From Gammaproteobacteria bacterium (GTDB lineage: Bacteria > Pseudomonadota > Gammaproteobacteria > Nitrosococcales > Methylophagaceae): a stretch of DNA of 64,000 bases. A model generated the notes under the pieces. That model saw only the letters and a list, made by a program, of their open reading frames with translations, did not search any database and was not told the origin of the DNA. The translations under genes and the position numbers were made by a program. Below are positions 1 to 10,100 of the stretch, piece by piece. Where the stretch lies: positions 34,592 through 98,591 of the forward strand of contig JARGFJ010000005.1 in assembly GCA_029210875.1 (NCBI GenBank), given 5' to 3'. Within the stretch, counting starts at the first letter, position 1, and every line of letters begins with the position of its first letter.

Positions 1-1
1 A

Positions 2-94
2 CGTAAAAATTATTATCCGTCTGACAATGGTTGTGAAGATGCCATTTTAATGGGGATGGATCTTAGTCTAATGTCACTATTTGCTTCTGAATAA
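2..94 (+). CDS. C-terminal fragment of an unidentified gene, cut by the window edge
   Basis: An open frame enters from the left edge and ends in TAA at 92-94, giving about 30 residues that end LMSLFASE. A hairpin followed by a T-run (136-168) lies 40 bases downstream, as expected after a real gene. The fragment contains one Cys and is too short for me to recognise a family. It could also be a chance frame. Confidence 0.35.
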   Translation, partial: RKNYYPSDNGCEDAILMGMDLSLMSLFASE

Positions 95-135
95 TCACTA
101 TTTAGCCTTGCATTGAACGCATAGCTCGCTTAGAC

Positions 136-168
136 TAACCGACTTAAATACTCGGTTATTTTTTGTTT
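136..168 (+). terminator. Terminator-like hairpin just before sodB
   Basis: Arms TAACCGA (136-142) and TCGGTTA (152-158) pair perfectly over a 9-base loop and are followed by a T-rich run. It probably ends the upstream gene. Its run ends only about 10 bases before the sodB Shine-Dalgarno AGGAG (176-180), so the sodB start site must lie in or just before it. Confidence 0.6.
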
Positions 169-187
169 TACCTCTAGGAGATTTACC

Positions 188-766
188 ATGGCTTTTGAAT
201 TGCCACCACTACCATATGCAGATAATGCTTTAGAACCTACTATCTCTGCTGAAACAATAAGTTATCATTATGGTAAACACCATCAAACATACGTGACAAA
301 CTTAAATAATTTAGTCCCTGGTACTGAATTTGAAGGTTTGTCATTAGAACAAATTATCGTTAAAGCATCCGGTGGAATCTTTAATAATGCTGCGCAGATT
401 TGGAATCACAGCTTTTATTGGAATTGTTTAACTCCGAATGGCAAAGATGCAGTTTCAGGTGAGCTTGCTGCTGCTATTGATGTTGCTTTTGGTTCATTTG
501 ATGAGTTCAAAGCAAAATTTGCTACATCTGCCGCAACTAACTTTGGCTCTGGTTGGACATGGTTAGTTAAAAATACAGACGGTAGTCTAGAAATCGTTAA
601 CACAAGCAATGCTGGTTGCCCATTAACATCGGGTCAAACACCACTGTTAACATGTGATGTGTGGGAACATGCGTATTACATTGATTTCCGTAATGCTCGT
701 CCAAAATATGTTGAAGCTTTCTGGACTTTAGTAAACTGGGATTTTGTTGCAGCAAATTTTGCATAA
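188..766 (+). CDS. sodB: Iron superoxide dismutase
   Basis: Cytoplasmic superoxide dismutase (superoxide to H2O2 and O2). The 192-residue product matches the Fe-SOD length and keeps the metal ligands His27, His74, Asp157 and His161 (motif DVWEHAYY). NNAAQIWNH is the Fe-type motif and FGSGWTWL is also typical of the family. The residue after the second ligand region favours iron over manganese, but metal use is an inference. The start is fixed by AGGAG seven bases before ATG. The gene stands alone, with a hairpin before it and hairpins after it. Confidence 0.96.
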   Translation: MAFELPPLPYADNALEPTISAETISYHYGKHHQTYVTNLNNLVPGTEFEGLSLEQIIVKASGGIFNNAAQIWNHSFYWNCLTPNGKDAVSGELAAAIDVAFGSFDEFKAKFATSAATNFGSGWTWLVKNTDGSLEIVNTSNAGCPLTSGQTPLLTCDVWEHAYYIDFRNARPKYVEAFWTLVNWDFVAANFA

Positions 767-838
767 ACTAAATTAGCTGGTTTATAAGCAAATTTTGCTT
801 ATAAACTGATAACGCTATAAAATGCACGGTTTTTGATT

Positions 839-867
839 ATGGCAGTTTCGAAAGAAACTGCCATTTT
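839..867 (+). terminator. Rho-independent terminator after sodB
   Basis: Arms ATGGCAGTTTC and GAAACTGCCAT flank a GAAA tetraloop and run into TTTT. A second, A+T-rich perfect inverted repeat (TTTATAAGCAAA and its complement, 781-805) lies closer to the stop codon but has no T-tract. The pair together probably ends sodB transcription. Confidence 0.85.
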
Positions 868-941
868 TCGTTGTAGACACTTAACTCAAACGTCGGAATA
901 GTATTAAGATCTGGGTGTCGTGGAGTATATGGATTTGTAGT

Positions 942-2141
942 ATGTCAGACACAGTAATGCCAACATATGGTCGTCAAGATATCGCTTTTGTTTCAGGGCA
1001 AGGTGCCTGGCTAACCGATGCACAAGGTAAACAGTACTTAGATGCGCTAAGTGGTGTCGCTGTATGCGGTTTGGGGCATGCCCACCCTAAAATTGCCGAA
1101 GCAATTTCTGAACAGGCACACACTTTGATTCATACTTCTAACGTATACAATATTCCCTTGCAATCACAATTAGCAGACAAACTTTGCCAATTATCCGGCA
1201 TGGAACAAGCGTTCTTTTGCAACTCGGGTGCTGAAGCAAACGAAGCTGCAATCAAAATAGCGCGTAAGTATGGGCATACTAAAGGTATTGATAAACCCGT
1301 TATCATTGTAATGGATGGCAGTTTTCATGGCCGCACTATGGCCACTTTGACTGCAACCGGCAATCCAAAGGTTCATGCTGGTTTTGAACCGCTAGTACAA
1401 GGCTTTGTTCGTGTTCCTTATAACGATTTTGATGCATTGCGGATGGCGATTAGTCACTGGCCAGAAGCGGTAGCCGTTATGTTGGAGCCTGTGCAGGGCG
1501 AGGGTGGTATCAAAGTTCCCGATATTGATTATTTAAATCAAGTACGCACTTTATGTACTCAGTGTAAATTGTTGATGATGCTTGATGAAGTACAAACAGG
1601 TATTGGACGTACAGGCGAATGGTTTGCGTTTCAACATGCTGAAAGTGTTATTCCTGACGTAATGATGCTGGCAAAAGGCCTTGGTAATGGCATGCCGATT
1701 GGTGCATGTCTAGTTTCAGGTCTTGCTGTCGGAATTATGCTGCCTGGTAATCATGGTTCTACCTTTGGTGGTAATCCGCTTGCCTGTCGTGCAGCGTTGA
1801 CTGTGTTAGACATTATCGAATCAACAGACGTGATGCAGAATGTTAAAACTTTAAATACTAAAATAATAGAGGGTTTCGAACAACAGCTTTCAAACTGCAA
1901 AGGTGTTAAGGCGATAAGAGCAGCAGGATTTATGTTTGGGATTGAACTTACTATGCCGTGTAGCGACTTGGTTAAGCTCGCGCTTGATAAGGGTATTTTG
2001 ATCAATGTAACTGCCGATAAAGTTATCAGGTTGCTACCACCACTGATTATTAATGCTGATGAAGCCCAGCAAATCGTCGACAATGTCAGTCAATTAGTAC
2101 TTGAGTTTGTCGCATCACACGCTATTGAGAGTGTTGCATAA
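942..2141 (+). CDS. argD: Acetylornithine/succinyldiaminopimelate aminotransferase
   Basis: PLP-dependent class III aminotransferase that converts N-acetylglutamate semialdehyde to N-acetylornithine in arginine synthesis and probably also serves lysine synthesis. From ATG 942 ([10 protein letters not shown]) the product is 399 residues, the normal ArgD length. CNSGAEANE (about 93-101), the Asp215 motif LDEVQTG and the PLP lysine K245 (MLAKGLGNG) are present. The frame is open back to GTG 915, but the added residues (MSWSIWICS) match no ArgD N-terminus. The stop codon overlaps the argF start (TAATG), which indicates translational coupling. Confidence 0.93.
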   Translation: MSDTVMPTYGRQDIAFVSGQGAWLTDAQGKQYLDALSGVAVCGLGHAHPKIAEAISEQAHTLIHTSNVYNIPLQSQLADKLCQLSGMEQAFFCNSGAEANEAAIKIARKYGHTKGIDKPVIIVMDGSFHGRTMATLTATGNPKVHAGFEPLVQGFVRVPYNDFDALRMAISHWPEAVAVMLEPVQGEGGIKVPDIDYLNQVRTLCTQCKLLMMLDEVQTGIGRTGEWFAFQHAESVIPDVMMLAKGLGNGMPIGACLVSGLAVGIMLPGNHGSTFGGNPLACRAALTVLDIIESTDVMQNVKTLNTKIIEGFEQQLSNCKGVKAIRAAGFMFGIELTMPCSDLVKLALDKGILINVTADKVIRLLPPLIINADEAQQIVDNVSQLVLEFVASHAIESVA

Positions 2142-3046
2142 TGAGACATTTTTTAACTTTAAAAGATCTAACGCCATTTGAATTAAAAGCATTGATAACA
2201 CGTGCAATCGAGTTAAAACGTATGCACACTGCTGGCGAACTCTATGAACCGCTAAAAAACAAAGTTCTTGCGATGATATTTGAAAAATCATCAACGCGTA
2301 CCAGAGTTTCATTTGAATCAGCAATGATTCAATTTGGTGGTAGTTCTATCTTTTTGTCGCCTAATGATACTCAGCTAGGACGTGGTGAACCGATTGCCGA
2401 TTCAGCACGTGTTATTTCGAGCATGGTTGATGCCATCATGATTCGTACATTCGAGCATGAAAAAGTCGAAACCTTGGCAAAATATTCATCTGTACCCGTA
2501 ATTAATGCACTGACCGATGATTATCATCCGTGCCAACTACTTGCAGATATGCAGACTTATCAAGAGCATCGGGGTTCGATTGAAGGTAAAACCGTTGTAT
2601 GGGTAGGTGATGGTAATAATATGTGCCATTCATATATCAATGCAGCACAGCAATTTGGTTTTAAATTAAATATCGCGACCCCTGTCGGTTATGAACCTAA
2701 TGCTGATATTGTTGCTTCAGTCGATGCCGAAATTAACCTGTTCAATGATGTGAATACTGCTGTATCTGGTGCAGATTTAATTGTGACAGATGTCTGGGCA
2801 AGCATGGGACAAGAAGAAGAGCAGCGTAAACGCGAACAAGCGTTTGCAGTATTCCAGGTTAATCAAGATGTCATGAATTTAGCCAATAAAGATGCACTGT
2901 TCATGCATTGCTTGCCTGCTCATCGTGGTGAAGAAGTGTCAGCAGAGCTTATTGATGGACCGCAAAGCGTAGTTTGGGATGAAGCTGAAAATAGACTTCA
3001 TGCTCAAAAAGCATTATTAGAATTTTTATGTAAGACGCTTAACTAA
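2141..3046 (+). CDS. argF: Ornithine carbamoyltransferase
   Basis: Converts ornithine and carbamoyl phosphate to citrulline; the next arginine step after deacetylation of the ArgD product. The 301-residue product carries the carbamoyl-phosphate loop [12 protein letters not shown] (about 47-58), HPCQ, the ornithine-side [11 protein letters not shown] and [12 protein letters not shown] with the active-site Cys. The start overlaps the argD stop by one base. The last 8 bases overlap the end of convergent murU, with no room for a separate terminator. Confidence 0.96.
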   Translation: MRHFLTLKDLTPFELKALITRAIELKRMHTAGELYEPLKNKVLAMIFEKSSTRTRVSFESAMIQFGGSSIFLSPNDTQLGRGEPIADSARVISSMVDAIMIRTFEHEKVETLAKYSSVPVINALTDDYHPCQLLADMQTYQEHRGSIEGKTVVWVGDGNNMCHSYINAAQQFGFKLNIATPVGYEPNADIVASVDAEINLFNDVNTAVSGADLIVTDVWASMGQEEEQRKREQAFAVFQVNQDVMNLANKDALFMHCLPAHRGEEVSAELIDGPQSVVWDEAENRLHAQKALLEFLCKTLN

Positions 3047-3710
3047 GCTGTAATTTTAATTGTTCCAGCCGTTCGATTGTTCCAATATCAGACCACTGTC
3101 CTGGGTAGTAAATAGCTTTCGCTGCTTGTGCTCCTATTGCCTGTAGTAATACAGGCTTCAATGCAAGACGTTGTGGTTCATAGCTGTTAAATAAGGCCGG
3201 GTGATAAATCCCTATACCACTATAGGTATATTTAGTATCACCATTTATTGCCAGATGTCCTGATTCTGTTAAAGCAAAGTCGCCACTAGGGTTATGACCA
3301 GGGTTTGCAACCATAACCAACTGACATAATGTATCTAGCTCTAAATTTGAATTGATTAGCCGTTCGAATGAAAAGTCAGTCCAAATATCACCATTTACAA
3401 TTAGAAATGGTTCATTGCCGAGCAGTGGTAATGCCTTGATGATGCCTCCAGCCGTTTCTAAACCACCTTCAGGTTCAGGTGAATAGCGTAATGTTGCACC
3501 GTAGCGTTCACCATCACCAAGCACGGATGGAAACTGCTCTCCAAGATGAGCATAATTAATAATAATATCGGCAATGCCAGCTTTAACTAAGTCTTGGATC
3601 AGGTATTCAATTAAGCGGTACTTACCCGCTTGCAATAAGGGTTTGGGTGTGTGATCGGTAAGCGGTCTTAAACGTTCGCCACGACCTGCAGCTAAAATCA
3701 TCGCTTTCAT
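3039..3710 (-). CDS. murU: N-acetylmuramate alpha-1-phosphate uridylyltransferase (MurU-like)
   Basis: Sugar-1-phosphate nucleotidyltransferase of 223 residues. It has the signature [16 protein letters not shown] and KPLL at the N-terminus, VNGDIWTDF around residue 108, and a closing GQWSDIGT motif. It overlaps the kinase gene upstream by four bases. That pairing is the AmgK-MurU route, which returns MurNAc from peptidoglycan turnover directly to UDP-MurNAc and bypasses MurA. The family also contains mannose-1-phosphate guanylyltransferases, so the substrate is inferred from the neighbour. Confidence 0.85.
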   Translation of the reverse strand: MKAMILAAGRGERLRPLTDHTPKPLLQAGKYRLIEYLIQDLVKAGIADIIINYAHLGEQFPSVLGDGERYGATLRYSPEPEGGLETAGGIIKALPLLGNEPFLIVNGDIWTDFSFERLINSNLELDTLCQLVMVANPGHNPSGDFALTESGHLAINGDTKYTYSGIGIYHPALFNSYEPQRLALKPVLLQAIGAQAAKAIYYPGQWSDIGTIERLEQLKLQLS

Positions 3711-4690
3711 AACTTTGTTTCAAGTTGAGGTAGTTGCACAAGGAACCGTGACAGTTCATTTAGCTCAGGATATTGACTTGCTACGTGCTTAACGTAATGC
3801 AATGTTAGTGGTAAATCATTCATATAATTAGTTTTACCATCACGATAGTTCAGTCGGCAAAAAATACCCAGTACTTTCAAATGGCGTTGTATTCCCATCA
3901 AATCAAACCAGCGTTTAAATTGCTCAAAACTACTATTAGCTAACAGCGCTTTTGTTTGTGCTTGCTGATAATAATACTGCAACCATTGCTCTATACGCTC
4001 TTGCGGCCATGCGATATAACAGTCACGTAATAGTGATACAAGATCGTAGGTAATTGGTCCAATCACAGCATCCTGAAAATCAATAATGCCTGCGGAACCA
4101 TCATTACAGATCATTAAGTTACGTGAATGATAATCTCGGTGCACAATAACCTGTGGTTGTTCAAGGGCATTGCTAATCAATAATTGATAAATCGATTCAA
4201 TAAAGTCAGGTGACTGTATTGCCATATGTTGTTGAAGAAACCACTCTGGAAATAAAGCCATTTCCTGTTGGAGGCAGGCTGAGTCATAAAGCGGTAAATC
4301 ACTATTGTCACCAGGTGTTAGCTGAATGTCTATCAGGCTATCAATTGCCTTGCGATAAAGCCCATCAGATGATTGTTCATTAAGTTGTTGTAGATAGGGC
4401 GTGTTGCCAAAATCAGTTAACAGAAGAAAGCCTTGTTGTTTATCCTGTGCGAAAATTTTGGGGACGTTAATTCCAGATGAATATAACAACGAAGCGATGT
4501 GTACAAATGATGTTGTATCTTCTAAATCGGGCGGGGCATCCATAACAATCCATGACTGTTGATTTTGTATCACTCTAAAATAACGGCGAAAACTGGCATC
4601 ACTTGAAGCAGGTGATAATTCAAAAACAGGTGAAGGTAAGACGGATTTTAACCAGTTTTGAATACTAATTTGGCGATGGTCTTGTGACAT
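3707..4690 (-). CDS. amgK: Anomeric N-acetylmuramate/N-acetylglucosamine kinase (AmgK-like)
   Basis: Aminoglycoside-phosphotransferase-fold kinase, 327 residues. The catalytic loop VHRDYHSRNLM and the metal motif IIDFQDAVIGP are both visible. It is expected to phosphorylate MurNAc at the anomeric carbon for MurU, whose gene starts inside its stop codon. Annotated alone it would be called an APH-family phosphotransferase; the MurU neighbour makes AmgK the best call. The gene is transcribed away from the secreted-protein gene at 4896. Confidence 0.85.
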   Translation of the reverse strand: MSQDHRQISIQNWLKSVLPSPVFELSPASSDASFRRYFRVIQNQQSWIVMDAPPDLEDTTSFVHIASLLYSSGINVPKIFAQDKQQGFLLLTDFGNTPYLQQLNEQSSDGLYRKAIDSLIDIQLTPGDNSDLPLYDSACLQQEMALFPEWFLQQHMAIQSPDFIESIYQLLISNALEQPQVIVHRDYHSRNLMICNDGSAGIIDFQDAVIGPITYDLVSLLRDCYIAWPQERIEQWLQYYYQQAQTKALLANSSFEQFKRWFDLMGIQRHLKVLGIFCRLNYRDGKTNYMNDLPLTLHYVKHVASQYPELNELSRFLVQLPQLETKL

Positions 4691-4895
4691 ATTGAGTCTA
4701 TTATTTTACTTTAAGTTATATGATTTAGTTTTTGATAAATATGAATTATCTTATTTTATGTGTGTTATCGGTTCTGAAATTTCGTTGATGCAGTGTATAG
4801 TATCTGTTTTTGTTGGGATATTATCTAACAATTCACGGTCACACTATGGCTGTTTTTGAACACGGCATAAAATAATATATAAATTCGGAGCTGAA

Positions 4896-5306
4896 ATGAA
4901 AAAAATACTAATGTTAGTTGCCTTAACGACATCGTTATCTGCCGTTGCAGAAGAAAGCTTGATTACACCGGCTGATATGTCAGATGATGCACAACACAAA
5001 ATGTTCGAAATTAGTATGGACTATAATAAATGCATGATGCAATCGCGTCTTGATGCAAGTGCTCAACAGCGCCAAGTTCAAGAAGCCGCAAATGAAATTT
5101 TAAATAAGTGTGAAACACACTTAGATGAACTCAATGAATTACTAACAGCTAATAATGTGAATCATGATCTTGTCGTTGGCATGACTAAAAAGTTACGTTC
5201 ACGTGGTGCGCGTGAGTTAATGACTAAAAGCATGAATAATATGGCTGCACAAGCTTCAGCGGTTATTAACGCTGAAAAGATTAAAGCAGAAGAAGCACAG
5301 CAGTAA
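4896..5306 (+). CDS. Small exported protein of unknown function
   Basis: A 136-residue product with a clear Sec signal peptide (MKKILMLVALTTSLSAVA, cut near AVA-EE). The mature part is highly charged and mostly helical, with two Cys (in NKCMM and NKCETH) that could form one disulfide. It ends in a Lys/Glu/Ala helix. The start is supported by GGAG 8 bases upstream. A hairpin inside the 3' end of convergent maf probably terminates it. I do not recognise the family. It looks like a periplasmic helical protein. Confidence 0.75.
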   Translation: MKKILMLVALTTSLSAVAEESLITPADMSDDAQHKMFEISMDYNKCMMQSRLDASAQQRQVQEAANEILNKCETHLDELNELLTANNVNHDLVVGMTKKLRSRGARELMTKSMNNMAAQASAVINAEKIKAEEAQQ

Positions 5307-5310
5307 TAAA

Positions 5311-5904
5311 TTAGTAATTGTTAGGCTGAAGGATATCGATTCCTTCAGCCTTTAGCATTTCTGTTAAACGGATAAGTGGTAAACCAATAAGCGTATTAGG
5401 ATCATCTCCTTGTAGCTTATTAAATAAACTAATACCAAAACCTTCCGATTTGAAACTACCAGCACATTGATACGGTTGTTCCTTGTTAAGGTAAAACTCA
5501 ATTTGTTCTGGCGTTAATTGTTTAAATTCAACGCTGTACATCTCAACACTAGAGTGAATGTTACCAGTCTGACTATTCATTAAAACTAAACCCGTTAGAA
5601 AGATCACTGTTTTACCTGATGCTGCCATTAATTGTTTTAATGCATTTTGGTGATCGCCAGGTTTGCCTAAAATCGTATTGTCTAATAGTGCTACCTGATC
5701 TGAAGCAATAATTAATGCGTTAGGGTAACGACCAGCTATTGCGTGTGCTTTTTGTTCAGACAAGCGTTTCACTAAGTCCGCTGCATGCTCATTTTCTAAT
5801 GGCTGTTCATCAATGTCTGGCGAGGCCGTTTCAAAAGGCAGACCGAGTTTCGATAGAAGTTCAGCTCGAAAGGGGGAGCTGGATCCTAAAATAAGTTGTT
5901 GCAT
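5311..5904 (-). CDS. Maf/YceF-type nucleotide pyrophosphatase
   Basis: Maf-family house-cleaning pyrophosphatase, 197 residues. Family motifs are visible: LILGSSSPFRAELL at the start (nucleotide/phosphate loop), IIASDQVALLD (about 65-75), GKPGDHQNA, and CAGSFKSEGFG with LQGDDPNTLIGLP. The last two resemble the YceF branch, which prefers 7-methyl-GTP, more than the dTTP/UTP branch. It follows pgm by 13 bases in the same direction and is probably co-transcribed with it. Confidence 0.9.
   Translation of the reverse strand: MQQLILGSSSPFRAELLSKLGLPFETASPDIDEQPLENEHAADLVKRLSEQKAHAIAGRYPNALIIASDQVALLDNTILGKPGDHQNALKQLMAASGKTVIFLTGLVLMNSQTGNIHSSVEMYSVEFKQLTPEQIEFYLNKEQPYQCAGSFKSEGFGISLFNKLQGDDPNTLIGLPLIRLTEMLKAEGIDILQPNNY
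5323..5353 (+). terminator. Terminator-like hairpin for the secreted-protein gene
   Basis: Arms AGGCTGAAGGA and TCCTTCAGCCT flank a 7-base loop and run into TTT. It lies inside the last codons of the opposing maf gene, 17 bases after the stop at 5306. The T-run is short. Confidence 0.5.
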
Positions 5905-5917
5905 GAATAATGTCTTG

Positions 5918-7561
<1,644 letters not shown>

Positions 7562-7633
7562 TTATTGTTTTAGTATGAACGAACGAATTTAGTTGGTAAT
7601 ATTTAAACACTTTAATCAGGCTAATATACCGAT

Positions 7634-8530
7634 ATGATGGCAAGCTCTCAACAATCTGACAGTGCTCGTTTGATGCGATTAGCAACCTATGCTTCTGTTA
7701 CTACAGCACTTATCTTAATTTTAGCTAAGATGATTGCCTGGTTTATCACTGATTCCGTGAGTATTCTTGCGACGTTGATAGATTCAAGTCTTGATGTTTT
7801 AGCATCGATCGTGAATTTGATTGCCGTAAGACATGCGTTACAACCGGCAGATAAAGAGCATCGTTTTGGTCACGGCAAGGCTGAAGCTTTGGCAGGTATG
7901 GGCCAGGCTATGTTCATTGCTGGTTCAGCAGGTTTGTTGCTGTTACAGGCTGTTGGACGAATGATTCATCCTCAAGATGGCTTAAAAGGTATGGAAATTG
8001 GTGTCGGTGTCATGCTTTTTTCTATGGTTACGACATTGGCTCTAATAACATTTCAGAAATATGTCATTAAACATACAAACTCGACAGCGATAAAAGCGGA
8101 TGCATTGCATTACAAAACCGATTTATTAGTTAATGGTAGTGTCATTGTGGCTTTGTTCTTGACCTATTATGGTTGGGGATATTTTGATGCCCTATTTGCA
8201 ATAGGAATTGCTATTTTCATTCTTTACAGTGCATGGGAGATTATTCAGGAGGCTATTAACCTGCTGATGGATCATGAATTGCCAGACGAACAAAGAGAGC
8301 AAATTCGTCAAATTGTATTACAACATCCAGAAACACTTGGTTTTCATGATTTGAGAACCCGTCGTTCGGGTAATATTGTGTTTATTCAGTTACATCTTGA
8401 ATTAGATGCAAGACTGACATTGTCGGTGGCACATGCCATAGCAGATCAAGTTGAAAAGCAACTTGAAACATTATTTCCTGAAGCTGAAGTCATCATTCAT
8501 GAAGATCCAGTACAAGTAAGATCGATTTAA
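7634..8530 (+). CDS. Cation diffusion facilitator (FieF/YiiP-like)
   Basis: Inner-membrane Zn/Fe(II)/H+ antiporter, 298 residues with six predicted membrane helices and a cytoplasmic C-terminal domain. The transport site is Asp50/Asp54 (IDSSLD) in helix 2 and His159/Asp163 (HYKTD) in helix 5, the DD-HD pattern of zinc/iron CDFs. HRFGHGKAE forms the loop site. The C-terminal domain (FHDLRTRRSG onward) has the usual metal-sensing fold. ATG 7634 or 7637 are both possible starts. Confidence 0.92.
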   Translation: MMASSQQSDSARLMRLATYASVTTALILILAKMIAWFITDSVSILATLIDSSLDVLASIVNLIAVRHALQPADKEHRFGHGKAEALAGMGQAMFIAGSAGLLLLQAVGRMIHPQDGLKGMEIGVGVMLFSMVTTLALITFQKYVIKHTNSTAIKADALHYKTDLLVNGSVIVALFLTYYGWGYFDALFAIGIAIFILYSAWEIIQEAINLLMDHELPDEQREQIRQIVLQHPETLGFHDLRTRRSGNIVFIQLHLELDARLTLSVAHAIADQVEKQLETLFPEAEVIIHEDPVQVRSI

Positions 8531-8535
8531 TTTTA

Positions 8536-8551
8536 TGTGATCTCGCTCACA
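8536..8551. promoter_or_regulatory. CRP-like operator
   Basis: TGTGA and TCACA are separated by TCTCGC, the exact CRP half-site pattern TGTGA-N6-TCACA, with A/T flanks. It lies between the CDF stop and the NERD gene, about 58 bases before the latter's start. Site identity follows from the E. coli CRP/Vfr consensus; binding is not shown. Confidence 0.6.
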
Positions 8552-8608
8552 TTAATTGTTTTATCTCGTATAATTACCTTTAAATAAATTTTGTGAGTAA
8601 TAATCATT

Positions 8609-9205
8609 TTGTCCGTTGAGCTTTTATCTGTCGCCATTTCTGTTGCTGTTATCGTATTACTGTTATTAATTGTAGTTGTTATACGAAGAAAACGTAGATA
8701 TAGTTCAACGAGACATTTAACGAGTATATTGCAACCCTATATTCGAGATGAAATTACGCATTTTATTATTCCTGATGGAATTGGGGGCTTAATTGAAATC
8801 GAATATTTGGCACAAATGGATCAAGGCTTATTATTGATAGAAACCTATCCTATTTCTGGTAACCTGTTTGGAGCCGAAAATATCGATTTGTGGACACAAA
8901 TAGTTGATGGCAGAAGTTACAAGTTTTCCAATCCTTTACGTCATATCAGAGCATCTCGCCAAGCAATTAAGTCAATCTTGCCCAATATTCCGATTTTTTG
9001 CCGTGTTGTATTTACTGCGGATTCGTTGTTCCCGAAAGGAAAACCTGAAGAGGTTTCTTTATTAAAAAATCTTGCTGAAGATTTATCTAAAATTAAAGAT
9101 GCGCCGGCAATTGTGAATCGAACGCAAGCTGGCTGGGATAGCTTATTAAGAATTGCACGTAAAGATGGCCAAGCAGTACAAAGAGGAGCTGGAGTAGATG
9201 GCTAA
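8609..9205 (+). CDS. Membrane-anchored NERD-domain protein
   Basis: 198 residues: one N-terminal membrane helix (about 5-25) followed by Arg/Lys-rich RRKRR, then a nuclease-related (NERD) domain (about 45-155). Visible are the IEIEYLAQMDQGLLLIET core and, later, LWTQIVDGRSYKFSNPL. NERD domains are distantly related to restriction-type nucleases; the actual role is unknown. It starts at TTG 8609 and its last 8 bases overlap the next gene, so it heads an operon with the 5'-nucleotidase and HDOD genes. Confidence 0.75.
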   Translation: MSVELLSVAISVAVIVLLLLIVVVIRRKRRYSSTRHLTSILQPYIRDEITHFIIPDGIGGLIEIEYLAQMDQGLLLIETYPISGNLFGAENIDLWTQIVDGRSYKFSNPLRHIRASRQAIKSILPNIPIFCRVVFTADSLFPKGKPEEVSLLKNLAEDLSKIKDAPAIVNRTQAGWDSLLRIARKDGQAVQRGAGVDG

Positions 9206-10100
9206 TAAGAAATTAGTGGTAGCAATCTCTTCAAGTGCACTGTTTGATCTTGCAGAAAGTCATCGTATCTATCTTGAACAAGGTACGCAGGCTTATTGTC
9301 AATTTCAGATTGAAAATGAAGATATACCCTTGGAACCTGGTGCAGCCTATTCGTTAGTGAAGAAATTGCTGGCACTAAACAGCGATATTCAGCACGTCGA
9401 AATTATTCTGCTTTCACGCAATAGTTCTGATACCGGTTTACGAATATTCAATTCAATTCAACACCACAATTTAGCGATAACACGCGCGGTATTTACGTCT
9501 GGATCAAGTCCATATTGCTACGTTGCCCCATTTGGTGCCAACTTATTTTTATCTACCAGTCCTGAAGATGTCCGAAAAGCACTTGACGCAGGCATTGCCG
9601 CAGCTACTATTTTGCCATCGAATTTCAGAAAAGATAACGACGATGAACAACTGCGGCTGGCATTTGATGGTGATGCTGTCCTCTTTTCAGACGAATCTGA
9701 ACAGATTTATAAAGAAAAAGGCCTACAAGCTTTTACAGACAACGAACGTCAAACAGCAAAAAGTCCATTATCAGGCGGACCTTTTAAAGACTTTTTAATA
9801 GCCTTAAATCATCTCCAAACAGAATTTGGTGAGACAGATACGCCTATCAGAACAGCGTTAGTCACCGCTCGTTCTGCACCAGCACATGAACGCGTGATCC
9901 GTACCCTACGTGCCTGGGGTATTCGTATTGATGAGGCGATTTTCCTTGGGGGAATGGATAAAGGACCTTTTTTGAAATCATTTGGCGCCGATATTTTCTT
10001 TGATGATCAACAAGGGCATTGTGATTCGGCACGTGAACACGTGGCTACTGGGCATGTTCCACATGGCATCGCAAATGCACAACAGGGAGAAGAATCTTGA
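9198..10100 (+). CDS. Cytosolic 5'-nucleotidase (PF06189-type)
   Basis: 300 residues with the family's N-terminal KLVVAISSSALFDL (nucleophile region altered from the DxDxT of other HAD enzymes), the HVEIILLSRNSSDTGLRI core, and LFLSTSPEDVRKAL. The C-terminal part has RTALVTARSAPAHERVIRTL and FFDDQQGH. Expected activity is dephosphorylation of nucleoside 5'-monophosphates in the cytoplasm. AGAGGAG (9181-9187) lies upstream of the ATG inside the NERD gene. The stop overlaps the TTG start of the next gene (TTGA). Confidence 0.85.
   Translation: MANKKLVVAISSSALFDLAESHRIYLEQGTQAYCQFQIENEDIPLEPGAAYSLVKKLLALNSDIQHVEIILLSRNSSDTGLRIFNSIQHHNLAITRAVFTSGSSPYCYVAPFGANLFLSTSPEDVRKALDAGIAAATILPSNFRKDNDDEQLRLAFDGDAVLFSDESEQIYKEKGLQAFTDNERQTAKSPLSGGPFKDFLIALNHLQTEFGETDTPIRTALVTARSAPAHERVIRTLRAWGIRIDEAIFLGGMDKGPFLKSFGADIFFDDQQGHCDSAREHVATGHVPHGIANAQQGEES

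Noticed and set aside
915..941. GTG 915 as the argD start
   Set aside because: The extra residues match no ArgD N-terminus; ATG 942 gives the family start and length.
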